Shown here: piece after piece, positions 35,163-43,413 of the stretch
Position numbering within the stretch: the stretch's first letter is position 1
Layout: every line of letters begins with the position of its first letter
The notes under the pieces: model-generated
Told to the model about the DNA's origin: nothing
Seen by the model: the letters and a program-made list of their open reading frames with translations, nothing else
Databases searched by the model: none
NCBI GenBank assembly: GCA_947452365.1
Contig: CANGCO010000001.1
Coordinates: forward strand, 51,388 to 115,387
DNA length: 64,000 nt
Direction: 5' to 3'
DNA from: Caulobacteraceae bacterium
GTDB taxonomy: Bacteria; Pseudomonadota; Alphaproteobacteria; Caulobacterales; Caulobacteraceae
Made by a program: the position numbers and the translations under genes

Positions 35163-35971
35163 GCCTGGGCTCGCTCAAATTCGGGAAGGATTTCGGCCAG
35201 ATCATTGGCAAGCGCCGCGACCTCGCCAATGATCAGTATGGCTGGGCCATCAAGCGCGCTGACCGCCGCGGCCAAATCGCCTAGCCGCGTCAGGACCCGG
35301 GCCTCATGGTCCAGGCTGGCATTTTCGACCACCAGCACCGGCGTTGCCGCATCCCGGCCCGCCTGAATCAGGCGCGCGGCGATCAGGGGCGCGGTCGACA
35401 GGCCCATATAGACCACCACTGTGTGATTGGCGGTGGCGAGGGCCGTCCAGTCTAGATCAGGCTCCTGGTCCTTGGCGGCATGGCCGGTAACAAAGGTCAC
35501 CGACTGGGCAAGGCCGCGATGGGTTAGGGGCGCACCGGCACGGGCACTGGCGGCGAGGGCGGCGCTGACGCCCGGCACCACCTCAACCTCAAGGCCAGCG
35601 GCGCGGCAGGCCAGCATTTCTTCGCCGCCGCGGCCAAACACAAACGGATCACCACCCTTGAGTCGGACCACTTTTAGCCCTTCAAGGCCAAGCGCGACCA
35701 AGAGCGCGTTAATGTCATCTTGCGGCAGGGTGTGGCGCGACTTGCGCTTGCCCACATCGATCAGGCGGGCCTGGGGTCCAGCCAGGGCCAGCACAGCGGG
35801 CGGCGTCAGGCGATCATGCACCACCACATCCGCGCCTTGCAAAAGCCTAAGCGCCTTAATGGTCAAGAGATCAGGATCACCAGGACCTGCCCCCACTAGC
35901 CAGACCTGACCAGGCGGCCGCGCGCGGGGCGCAGCCGGATCAGAGCTTAAAACAACCAGACCTCGGGCCAT
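35159..35971 (-). CDS. cobA: Uroporphyrinogen-III C-methyltransferase
   Basis: Makes precorrin-2 from uroporphyrinogen III with two SAM molecules, the first step to siroheme for CysI. The 270-residue protein is the methyltransferase module alone, without the CysG oxidase/ferrochelatase part. Motifs: VWLVGAGPGDPDLLTIKALRLLQGADVVVHDRL, then VRLKGGDPFVFGRGGEE and VVPGVSAALAA, all diagnostic of SUMT. It opens the operon cobA-DUF2849-cysI-DUF934-cysH. The leader upstream carries a terminator-like hairpin at 36034-36078. The LysR gene at 36184 is divergent. Confidence 0.95.
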   Translation of the reverse strand: MARGLVVLSSDPAAPRARPPGQVWLVGAGPGDPDLLTIKALRLLQGADVVVHDRLTPPAVLALAGPQARLIDVGKRKSRHTLPQDDINALLVALGLEGLKVVRLKGGDPFVFGRGGEEMLACRAAGLEVEVVPGVSAALAASARAGAPLTHRGLAQSVTFVTGHAAKDQEPDLDWTALATANHTVVVYMGLSTAPLIAARLIQAGRDAATPVLVVENASLDHEARVLTRLGDLAAAVSALDGPAILIIGEVAALANDLAEILPEFERAQA

Positions 35972-36033
35972 AAGCCACGGTATCCTTCAACCAAAACCCT
36001 AGCCAATACCGCTAGGCGGCCGCTTGCTAGCAC

Positions 36034-36078
36034 AAAAAACGCGTTTTGCGGGGCGAACCAAACAGGTCCGCCCCGCAA
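36034..36078 (-). promoter_or_regulatory. Terminator-like hairpin in the leader of the cobA-cys operon
   Basis: Read on the minus strand, TTGCGGGGCG (36078-36069) pairs perfectly with CGCCCCGCAA (36055-36046) over a 13-base loop, then comes AACGCG and six T (36039-36034). This lies about 63 bases upstream of the cobA start. No gene upstream on this strand needs terminating, because the LysR gene is divergent. It fits an attenuator. Overlapping it is a perfect palindrome AAAACGCGTTTT (36036-36047), which could instead be an operator. Confidence 0.5.
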
Positions 36079-36183
36079 TAGGTTCCAAAACGAAAGGGCC
36101 GTAACGCAATGGAACAGTTGCAAAATGGTCCCGAGCCTGCCAATTCGCAAACCAAGACTTCTGCCCAGGGGTTTAGGAAAACT

Positions 36184-37128
36184 ATGGACCGCCGCCGTCT
36201 ACCACCGCTCAATGCCCTGCGCGCCTTTGAGGCCGCCGCCCGCCATCTGAATTTCAGCCGGGCGGCCGAGGAATTGTCGGTCACGCCCGGCGCGGTCAGC
36301 CAACAGATTCAGAACCTCGAAGACTTTATCGGCGCATCCCTATTTCGGCGCACGCCCAAGGGGCTATTGCTGACCGATGCCGCGCAAATCGCCCTGCCCG
36401 CCCTGCGCGAAGCCTTTGACCGGCTGGCAGAAGCCGCCTCCATGCTGACCGCCGCCGTTGATGGTCGCCGCCTGACAGTTTCGGTTGCGCCGTCCTTTGC
36501 CGCCAAATGGCTGGTGCCAAGGCTTGGCCGGTTTGAAGCCGCCTACCCTCAGATCGATGTCTGGGTCTCGGCCGGGCTAGAACTAGTCGATTTTGCCGGC
36601 GGCGAGGTCGATATTGCCATTCGCTATGGCTCGGGTCGCTATGTCGGGCTTGAAGTGCACCGCCTGATGCAGGAGACGGTGATTGCCGTGGCCAGCCCAG
36701 AATTTCTGCAGGCCCACCCCTTGGCCGAACTCTCTGACCTGACTGGCCAGATCCTCTTGCATGACGGCTCGCCCGACGCTGATGAAAGCTGTCCAGACTG
36801 GACCATGTGGCTGGCCGCACGGGGCGTAAAAGGCATGGATGGCTCACGCGGTCCGCGCTTTAATCAGTCTTCGCTTGTGATTGAGGCCGCGGTCGGCGGG
36901 CGCGGTGTGGCTCTGGCCAAGCGCGCCCTAGCCCAGGCCGATATTGATGCCGGGCGTCTGGTTGCGCCATTCCAGATCGCCACTGCCGTCGATTTTGCCT
37001 ATTATCTTGTACACCCCAAGACCAAGGGCCGCCTGCCCCAGGTCAAGGCCTTTATCGCTTGGCTGACGGCGGAAGCGCAGGCCCATGAAGCCGCCTTGCG
37101 CAGCCTCGATAATGGCGCCGGAATCTAG
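36184..37128 (+). CDS. LysR-family regulator, GcvA-like
   Basis: A 314-residue transcription factor. Residues 8-66 form the winged helix-turn-helix: LNALRAFEAAARHLNFSRAAEELSVTPGAVSQQIQNLEDFIGASLFRRTPKGLLLTD, with the GcvA-type opening RRRLPPLNALRAFEAAAR. The effector domain runs from about residue 95 (RLTVSVAPSFAAKWLVPRLGRFEAAYPQIDVWV). The ATG at 36184 follows AGGAAAACT; a reading from 36109 adds 25 residues unlike the family. It is divergent from the sulfur operon across 212 bases and may regulate it; the GcvA-like subgroup does not predict this. Confidence 0.92.
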   Translation: MDRRRLPPLNALRAFEAAARHLNFSRAAEELSVTPGAVSQQIQNLEDFIGASLFRRTPKGLLLTDAAQIALPALREAFDRLAEAASMLTAAVDGRRLTVSVAPSFAAKWLVPRLGRFEAAYPQIDVWVSAGLELVDFAGGEVDIAIRYGSGRYVGLEVHRLMQETVIAVASPEFLQAHPLAELSDLTGQILLHDGSPDADESCPDWTMWLAARGVKGMDGSRGPRFNQSSLVIEAAVGGRGVALAKRALAQADIDAGRLVAPFQIATAVDFAYYLVHPKTKGRLPQVKAFIAWLTAEAQAHEAALRSLDNGAGI

Positions 37129-37134
37129 GACCCC

Positions 37135-37449
37135 ATGACCCCTGCCCCTAAAGCCCCTATTGATTGCCAATCCATGAGCGATGTGCGCCAGGGCGTCGAT
37201 GCGCTTGACCGCGAACTGGTCGCCCTGCTCACCCAGCGCCAAGCCTATATGGACGCCGCCGCCCGCATCAAGCCAGAGCGCACCGGCGTGCGCGATGTTG
37301 CCCGGATCGAGGATGTGGTGGCCAAGGTGATGGCGCAGGCCGCCAAGACCGGCCTGTCCCCGGCCATTGCCGCGCCCCTATGGCGGCTCTTGATCGATCG
37401 CAGCATTGCCTATGAGCTTGGCGTCTGGGACCGTTTGCGCGCCAAATAG
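37135..37449 (+). CDS. Chorismate mutase, AroQ type (PchB-like)
   Basis: A 104-residue all-helical enzyme of the AroQ fold that converts chorismate to prephenate, or acts as isochorismate-pyruvate lyase in the PchB subgroup. SMSDVRQGVDALDRELVALLTQRQAYMDAAARIKP is helix 1 with the active-site Arg and Lys; RIEDVVAKVMAQAAKTGLSPAIAAPLWRLLIDRSIAYEL covers helices 2 and 3 with Glu/Gln ligands. It is six bases after the LysR stop and probably shares its transcript. Confidence 0.86.
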   Translation: MTPAPKAPIDCQSMSDVRQGVDALDRELVALLTQRQAYMDAAARIKPERTGVRDVARIEDVVAKVMAQAAKTGLSPAIAAPLWRLLIDRSIAYELGVWDRLRAK

Positions 37450-37581
37450 GCCGCGACCACACCAAGCCCCGCACCCGGCCTTTGGTTTATTGCCACAAGG
37501 CGCAAACACACGCTTGCCATACCCGCTATTTAGCGTATGTATCGCGCCCTCGCTGCTGCCACACATTCTGGCCAGCCCGTG

Positions 37582-37657
<76 letters not shown>

Positions 37658-38241
37658 TTTTCCTTAAGAAAATAAGGTGGTTATCGGGTCGGGGCAGATG
37701 GGTCCAGACTAGTCGTTACCTTGGGGGACCACCCGGGGACCACTCTTTTTCCGCGCTTTGAAGGCCATTGGCCAAAGACTCAGCCTAGGCAGCAAATCTT
37801 GGAATTTTTGCGGGGGCCTTTGGACCAACGACATAGCCGTTGCGATGGCGAACCAGCCCGAACCAGCCCATCAAAAATAGGCTCTAACTTAACCGCCCCA
37901 AGGGGCACAGCATTCGGCCCGGCTGTTCACGTCCATCGAGGCCCGAGTGGCGCGGCACAAACATAGAAGCGTTTGAATTCACGCATATATCGCGCCCGCA
38001 CCCGGTTTTTCATTCCTAATACCCCTTCGGTGGTCTGATTTCACCAACCAAGAGGGACGTCAGCCAGGGGCAAGGTCAGTTTTATGAAAGCGGTCAAAAC
38101 GCTTCCACGCCTAGCCCATCTCACTCGCAGCTTCAAACATCACGACCAATCCTCGCGGCACTGAGACCGCAGATCGATCACCCGGTCATGGGTTCTTAAT
38201 CGCGCGGTTTTGCGCCAAAAACGGCGCCGCCCCGGCCTAGG
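37658..38241. other. Gene-poor stretch downstream of tRNA-Lys
   Basis: No convincing coding region is seen in these 584 bases. The first part contains two close copies of GGGGACCAC (37724-37732 and 37735-37743). Near the far end CATGGGTTCT (38187-38196) is repeated in inverted form (AGAACCCATG, 38244-38253) across the 3' end of the subtilase gene, with a small hairpin GCGCC-AAAAAC-GGCGC between. Such tracts beside a tRNA are often remains of an integration event; no integrase or second tRNA 3' end was found. Confidence 0.5.
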
Positions 38242-40506
38242 TCAGAACCCATGATTGAACCGCATTGTTAGGCTAGACTCAGCCCCTGAGGACAAGCCAA
38301 CCCCGCCCGACACCCCCCAAGACCAGCCATTGATTGCCTCAAGACGATAATGGCTTTCGAGGCGAAAGGGGTGACCGGTGACGCGGCGAAGTGAGACTGA
38401 GCGATTAATGATTTGGGTATCCAAACCATCCGGCGTCGGCGCAAGATAACTAAGGCCTATGGACCCCAACAGGGCCTGGGGCGCCATCACCACATTCAAA
38501 GACAATTGGTCGCTCTTGTCCGGACCATGAACAAAGAGGTTGCTGCGCCTTGCCCCGAACTCCGCCGAGGCGAGTGCGGCATCAGAATAGCGGATTGGCC
38601 CTTGGACGCTTTGGGTCTTGATGCTTGAAAGTTCAGCCGCGCCGTAAAGATTCCAAAACGCGCCCGCATGATTAACCAGAGCGCCGACATTATAAATCTT
38701 ATTTGGGCCTGAAAATGCCGACAAATTGGAGGTTAGGTCATAGAAACTGTTGCGCTGCGTCATGGCCGAAGCCGTAAATCCCAAAACCGTGGTGTCATCC
38801 AAGCGCAGCCAATAGCCAGCACCAATCGCAGTTTGTTTGCGCGGTGAGCGTTGCAGGTCCAACCGGCCCGGATCGGCCAAGGCCCACAAATAGGGCTGGC
38901 TAAGATCAGCATCGCCCCGAACAATTTGCTCCGGGGTGCTGAGCGCACCAAATACCGTCAATTGACCAAGCTTGCCACCCGGTCCCGAAAGTGGCGAAGA
39001 CACGCCCATCAAGGCCGACTGGTTCAATAGGTCCGTTGAGGCAAAAAAGCTCAAGGGGCGGAGGTCTGTATCACTGGCGAGTTCACGACGGGTATTTCCA
39101 AGTCCGGTCAGACGAAACTGCACGGCGCCGGACCCGACCGGCACCGTCATACCAAGCCGCAAGGAACGGTCAAATTCGAAACGACTGTTAAAGTCTGTGC
39201 GGGTAGGACCAAAGCTTGCCCAGACCTTCGGGTCGCGCGGTGCAAAAAACGCGGTGCTCCACTGCAATTGATCGCCAAGTTGCGCCATTGGCGAACCTTC
39301 CGCCTGAGCGCGCGTATAGAGGTTTCGACTAGCCCGAAAATTCGTCACCTCGTTAAGTGTGTAATCACGACCATAGGCATCATAAGCGGTCACTTGGCCG
39401 AAGATTGCACCCGTTCTATTCATGACCGGCGATAGGGTCAGAGTTGCACCATTAACGCTCATACGCACATTGGCAGGGCTGATCACCTGGGTATTGCCGT
39501 AATTATCAAAAGCCTTGGATATATTCAGCAGGCCCCAACCATAGACACTATCGACGCCAGGCGCGCCGAGATCTGTCGCTGAATTAAAGAGAATATTAGC
39601 CACAGTCGCTGGCTGCGCTTTCAAGGCAGGCCAGCGCGCCTCGATCAGGGCTGCTGATGCCGCCACAACCGGGGTTGCCATACTCGTGCCAGAAAAATAA
39701 GCATATAAATTGCCCGGCTGGGCGGCATAGATATTTTCCCCCGGCGCAAAAATGAAGTGGTATTTCCACTGCACAGCGGCCGTGCACCCAGAGCCACTGC
39801 TCGAAAGAAGGCAGCCCTCACCGGGTTGGTTGGAGAAGCTGCTCGGGCTACCGCCACTATTGATACTGCCGACTAGAATCAGTCGACTCATGGCCGTTGC
39901 GGCATCCGCACCGCTCAGGGACGAAGACTCGCTCGGCAGGCTTACCCCATCATTTCCTGCCGCCTTGACAAACAGCGTGCCCGACAATGCGCCGCTGGCA
40001 ATAGTTGTCAGCTCGCCACCGGAAAAGCAAAGTGCCAAATTTGTACAACCAAAGCTCATACTGGCAATGCTTGCGCCTTGTTTAGCCGCAGCACGCCATG
40101 AATCGGCCAACAGCGTGCCCGTCGCCACATAGGTCTTGTCGTCAAATACAGCATAATTAATGATAGCGGCTCCGGGTGCGATACCGTAAGTTTTTCCGAT
40201 CAAGGTGCCGGCGGTATGGGTGCCATGCTTGTCATACAGTCTGTAACGCGCCCGCGCATAAAGACTATTCGTACAACGCCCCACCAGTTCGGGATGCGTA
40301 CAGTCTGACCGCCCATCATACAGTCCAATGATCACCCCCGCCCCACCATTGGCTTTAAGCACAAGGCTGGGCTTCAAGTTGATCATCGCCCATTCCGCAG
40401 CGTTTGGGTTCGATGACGGGAACACGTCCGTATCTGCATAGGCCAGTAACGGTATCGACGACGCGGTAAATAGGACGACGACCGATGACAAAAACAATTT
40501 GTTCAT
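38242..40506 (-). CDS. Subtilisin-family (S8) protease with a predicted C-terminal beta-barrel (autotransporter-like)
   Basis: A 754-residue exported protein. Residues 1-24 form a Sec signal (ending AYA). The S8 domain spans about 50-345: GVIIGLYDGRSDC (Asp64), DKHGTHTAGTLIG (His94), KAAGNDG (oxyanion Asn185) and FSGTSMATPVVAASAAL (Ser275), with six or more cysteines. The C-terminal 300 residues alternate polar and hydrophobic in beta-barrel style and end in Phe (TMRFNHGF), as outer-membrane barrels do. This suggests a self-exporting surface protease, though the classical autotransporter Pfam pattern is not plain by eye. It follows the gene-poor tRNA-Lys segment. Confidence 0.84.
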   Translation of the reverse strand: MNKLFLSSVVVLFTASSIPLLAYADTDVFPSSNPNAAEWAMINLKPSLVLKANGGAGVIIGLYDGRSDCTHPELVGRCTNSLYARARYRLYDKHGTHTAGTLIGKTYGIAPGAAIINYAVFDDKTYVATGTLLADSWRAAAKQGASIASMSFGCTNLALCFSGGELTTIASGALSGTLFVKAAGNDGVSLPSESSSLSGADAATAMSRLILVGSINSGGSPSSFSNQPGEGCLLSSSGSGCTAAVQWKYHFIFAPGENIYAAQPGNLYAYFSGTSMATPVVAASAALIEARWPALKAQPATVANILFNSATDLGAPGVDSVYGWGLLNISKAFDNYGNTQVISPANVRMSVNGATLTLSPVMNRTGAIFGQVTAYDAYGRDYTLNEVTNFRASRNLYTRAQAEGSPMAQLGDQLQWSTAFFAPRDPKVWASFGPTRTDFNSRFEFDRSLRLGMTVPVGSGAVQFRLTGLGNTRRELASDTDLRPLSFFASTDLLNQSALMGVSSPLSGPGGKLGQLTVFGALSTPEQIVRGDADLSQPYLWALADPGRLDLQRSPRKQTAIGAGYWLRLDDTTVLGFTASAMTQRNSFYDLTSNLSAFSGPNKIYNVGALVNHAGAFWNLYGAAELSSIKTQSVQGPIRYSDAALASAEFGARRSNLFVHGPDKSDQLSLNVVMAPQALLGSIGLSYLAPTPDGLDTQIINRSVSLRRVTGHPFRLESHYRLEAINGWSWGVSGGVGLSSGAESSLTMRFNHGF

Positions 40507-40717
40507 GACGATGCTCCGACTGGCTACTGTGTAACAAGGCGATTTTTAGCCCAGAATTTTGCAAACACTGTATCTAAATCTCTGATTTATAGCATTTATA
40601 ATTTCAAAAATACTAAAATGGTACCAAGTCACGGCGTCAGCGCGCGGCACAGATTGCGCCGCTGCTGATCGGCGGTAATTTTGTTCTGACAACACCGGGC
40701 TGGCGCCGTCTTGATAT

Positions 40718-42190
40718 TTAGGTATCCGCGAACAAGGATTTTCGTAATTCGACGCGGTTTGTCTTCATCATCCCGTTGGTCGTAAGAGGGAAGGCTGGCA
40801 AGGTTATAAACCGCACGGCCTTAAACATTGAAAACCGCTTCCTGACTAGCGCTTGTTGAGCGGGCTTAGGCGCAGTGGGTGAGCGAATGGCAATGACCAA
40901 TTCATGTATGCCATCGGAAGTTAGGCCAGAGAAAACGCACACCTCCTGGACGCCTAATGCCGCTTCAAGATCTCGCTCTATCGGTGCAACGGCCAGCTTT
41001 TGCGCCCCAACCGTTAGCACGTCGGATACCCGCCCAAGCACCCGTACCCTGCCGTCTTCGGCCGTTACAGCCAAGTCGCCCGGATAAAAATAACCGTCTT
41101 TGAAAAAGCGCGCTGTGGCCTCGGGGTCATCGAGATATTCATGGCAATCGCGGTCGGTTAGCTTAATACGCAGGTCCCCTTCTTCGCCTACCTTGCAAAT
41201 TTGGCCGTCAATATTGACCACCTCAAGGATCGTATCTTCGCTGACTTTCAACCAAAGCAGATCATCAATGTTTTGATAATGACTCTCCAATACGCGTCCG
41301 CCAAGTTCGCTTGACCCATAACCTATGGTTAGTTTTTGCGTGAGCTTGTCTGCAGTGTTTTGCGCCAGATTTTGGTTTACAAAACTGCCGCCAATGATGA
41401 TTTCTCGCAATTTCTGAAAACGGTTACCAAGGCCCCCTATGGGGCCCGAAAACTCCCCCAGCAATGCTTGTGCCATGGGCGCTATACAGATCGTATCGGT
41501 TACGCGAAGCTTGAAAAATCTGGAATATCTATGTGGCGTTCTGTCGAATATGACACATCCACCCTGCTGCCATACCAGAAGGGGAGTATTATAGCCAATG
41601 GCGGTCCACAGACCAAAGTCAAAACAGTGGCAACGGGTCGTTTCATCCATGATCAAGGTATTATTCCGGTGCCTTAATCGTGGCGCCTCACTGCTGTAGG
41701 GAATGACCAGTTTCTTATAGCTTCCTGTCGTTCCAGATGAATAAATAATGTGATCACCAAACGCTCCATAGTTCAGGGGTTCGGACAAATCTGTGCTCAT
41801 AATATCGCGATAGATTTCTCCGGGAATAGCGACCACGGGTATGTCCGGCGCCAAATCCACCTGAAAGTTATGCAGATCCTGCTCGATTTCAGTGGTCACA
41901 ACAAAAGCTATGCCGGAAAGTTTCAGCTGTTTTAATTGTAATAAATTACTGACCGAAATGGTTGTGAAACCTATGCTGCGCAGAGAAATAACCGCCAACC
42001 ATGCGTCAAAAAGATTTTTGATCAGCACAACTGCTAATTTTTTTTCATTTTTCTCTATACTTGAAAAAAAACCTTGAGTTGCCTGAATAGACTTAAAGAA
42101 TGAGGTGTAACTATACTCCATACCATCACATATAACAGCAGAGGATTTACCATCTGATTTTGCAAAATTATAAATGTAATTGGTAATCAT
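40718..42190 (-). CDS. Adenylate-forming enzyme (AMP-binding/acyl-CoA synthetase family)
   Basis: A 490-residue ANL-superfamily ligase that would activate a carboxylic acid as acyl-AMP. Core motifs: IIYSSGTTGSYKK (A3, P-loop), GYGSSELGG (A5), YPGDLAVTAEDGRVRVLGRVSDVLTVGAQKLAVAPIERDL (A7-A8, hinge Asp) and LTTNGMMKTNR (A10, catalytic Lys). Motif spacing fits a free ligase rather than an NRPS module. Base composition is markedly more AT-rich than its neighbours, especially at the 5' end, and many codons end in A or T. This, with the adjoining IS remnant, suggests transfer. The acid substrate is unknown; no carrier protein is nearby. Confidence 0.84.
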   Translation of the reverse strand: MITNYIYNFAKSDGKSSAVICDGMEYSYTSFFKSIQATQGFFSSIEKNEKKLAVVLIKNLFDAWLAVISLRSIGFTTISVSNLLQLKQLKLSGIAFVVTTEIEQDLHNFQVDLAPDIPVVAIPGEIYRDIMSTDLSEPLNYGAFGDHIIYSSGTTGSYKKLVIPYSSEAPRLRHRNNTLIMDETTRCHCFDFGLWTAIGYNTPLLVWQQGGCVIFDRTPHRYSRFFKLRVTDTICIAPMAQALLGEFSGPIGGLGNRFQKLREIIIGGSFVNQNLAQNTADKLTQKLTIGYGSSELGGRVLESHYQNIDDLLWLKVSEDTILEVVNIDGQICKVGEEGDLRIKLTDRDCHEYLDDPEATARFFKDGYFYPGDLAVTAEDGRVRVLGRVSDVLTVGAQKLAVAPIERDLEAALGVQEVCVFSGLTSDGIHELVIAIRSPTAPKPAQQALVRKRFSMFKAVRFITLPAFPLTTNGMMKTNRVELRKSLFADT

Positions 42191-42335
42191 ATTAAAAATG
42201 CTCCGAGAAAAATACAGTCGTGGGCCGTTTAATCAGCGGTTGGCTGGTTTGTAAAAGCATAAATTCTCTTAATGATCAGCTTATTGAACCGCCTTGGTTT
42301 TGCCGGAGGCTCTAAAACCTGAGAAGGATAGAGGC

Positions 42336-42422
42336 ATGGATAAGAAACGGATTAGGCAGACATTTTCCCCTGAGGGGCGTGAAGGCGCGGTTCGGATGGG
42401 TGAGGCAGACGCAAGTCGATAG
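42336..42422 (+). pseudogene. IS3 OrfA start, truncated
   Basis: The 28-codon opening MDKKRIRQTFSPEGREGAVR resembles IS3-family OrfA N-termini (Lys/Arg-rich, then Thr-Phe-[ST]-Pro-Glu-x-[KR]). It stops at TAG 42420-42422 before the helix-turn-helix is complete. A further OrfA-like leucine-zipper piece, LLERPKAQDREIRELSQAN, lies in another frame from 42451. Confidence 0.7.
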
Positions 42423-42505
42423 CGGCGATCGGCCTAGCATCAGTACTGACTTGCTTGAGAGGCCGAAGGCTCAAGATCGAGAGATCCGCGAGCTGAGCCA
42501 AGCCA

Positions 42506-42799
42506 ATGTACAAGGGTTTTGCGCATAAACTAGCGCAAGCGGGTATCCAGGCATCCGTCGGCAGCGTCGGTGATCGCTATGACAAAGCCTTAGCTGAGAT
42601 AATCAACGGCCTCTACAAAGCTGAAGTAGTCCACCGCTGCGGTCCGTGGCGAAACTTCCAAGACGTGGAGTACGCCAGTCTCACTTGGGTCAACTGGTTC
42701 AACAATCACCGCCTCGATCAGCCGATCGGCAACATCCCACCCGCCGAACCGGAAGCCGACTATTATGCCCGCCTTGTAACTCTAAAGCTGGCAGCATAA
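42506..42799 (+). pseudogene. IS3 OrfB (integrase catalytic core), C-terminal remnant
   Basis: The 97 codons match the end of an IS3 DDE transposase: QASVGSVGDRYDKALAEIINGLYKAEVVHR carries the final catalytic Glu region (usually Asp-Asn-Ala-x-Ala-Glu, here Asp-Lys-Ala-Leu-Ala-Glu), then WFNNHRLDQPIGNIPPAEPEADYY. The first two catalytic Asp residues and the whole N-terminal half are missing. It cannot be active. Confidence 0.85.
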
Positions 42800-42997
42800 T
42801 TATGACAAATCAGCCTCTGGTAAAATCAGGGCGGTTCATTCCCCCCTCAAAGGCCCGGCCTGTACCCCATCTCATCACCCTAAGGCCGATGGGATTGTTT
42901 GCCCGATAAACACACCATTACTTCTGGAGTTATTGCCGGTGCCGCGCCAGTCGGTCTAGTTTAAAGTTCAAAGAATTCGCCATTTAGAGGACCCATC

Positions 42998-43342
42998 ATG
43001 ACCGCATTTCGGACCCTGCTTGTTTTAATGTTCGCCGTCCTAACGACCTATACGGTCCTGGTAATCGGCACTGAGGGCTGGGACCTGCTCAGTGTCTTCT
43101 TCGCCGATATGGCCAAGATGCAGTGGCCCGGTCAGTTCAATCTGGATTTCATGTTCATGCTGACCTTTTCAGGCCTGTGGGTCGCTTGGCGGCACCAGTT
43201 CTCGGCTGCGGGCCTTGGCCTAGGTGTGCTGGCATTTTTTGGCGGGGCCCTATTCTTGAGCCTTTATTTGTTTGTCCAGATTTGGCGCAACAAGGGCGAT
43301 ATGCGCGTGGTCTTGCTGGGCGAAGCGCGCGCGGACGGCTAA
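42998..43342 (+). CDS. Small integral membrane protein of unknown function
   Basis: A 114-residue protein with three predicted membrane helices: RTLLVLMFAVLTTYTVLVIG, FMFMLTFSGLWVAW and LGLGVLAFFGGALFLSLYLFVQIW. The first helix is followed by an amphipathic stretch with Trp-Asp-Leu, and the C-terminus (RNKGDMRVVLLGE) is polar. I do not recognise the family. Codon use returns to the host pattern here, so this gene marks the end of the accessory segment. The next gene, an SDR, is 71 bases downstream. Confidence 0.72.
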   Translation: MTAFRTLLVLMFAVLTTYTVLVIGTEGWDLLSVFFADMAKMQWPGQFNLDFMFMLTFSGLWVAWRHQFSAAGLGLGVLAFFGGALFLSLYLFVQIWRNKGDMRVVLLGEARADG

Positions 43343-43413
43343 ACCGCAAATGCGCCGCTAGACCCGCACCCCCTGCCCGCCTAAGCTAGGCTCAAATCAC
43401 ACGGGAGGCGGAC

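Larger units (their letters stand above)
42285..42838. mobile_element. Internally deleted IS3-family element with both terminal repeats
   Basis: Terminal inverted repeats of about 27 bases begin TGAACCGCC at each end (left 42285-42311, right 42812-42838); 23 of 27 positions match by eye. Between them are the first 28 codons of an OrfA-like transposase part and the last 97 codons of OrfB, with roughly a kilobase of the normal element missing. No matching target duplication is seen at the outer flanks, so the copy has been rearranged since insertion. Confidence 0.8.

Noticed and set aside
36109..36183. 25-residue N-terminal extension of the LysR protein
   Set aside because: The extension is polar and unlike LysR N-termini. 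The ATG at 36184 has a good ribosome site and starts the canonical helix-turn-helix.
37724..37743. Two GGGGACCAC copies after tRNA-Lys as phage attachment sites
   Set aside because: Only nine bases, directly adjacent and not identical to the tRNA 3' end. No matching copy was seen at the far end of the segment, so an att pair cannot be supported.
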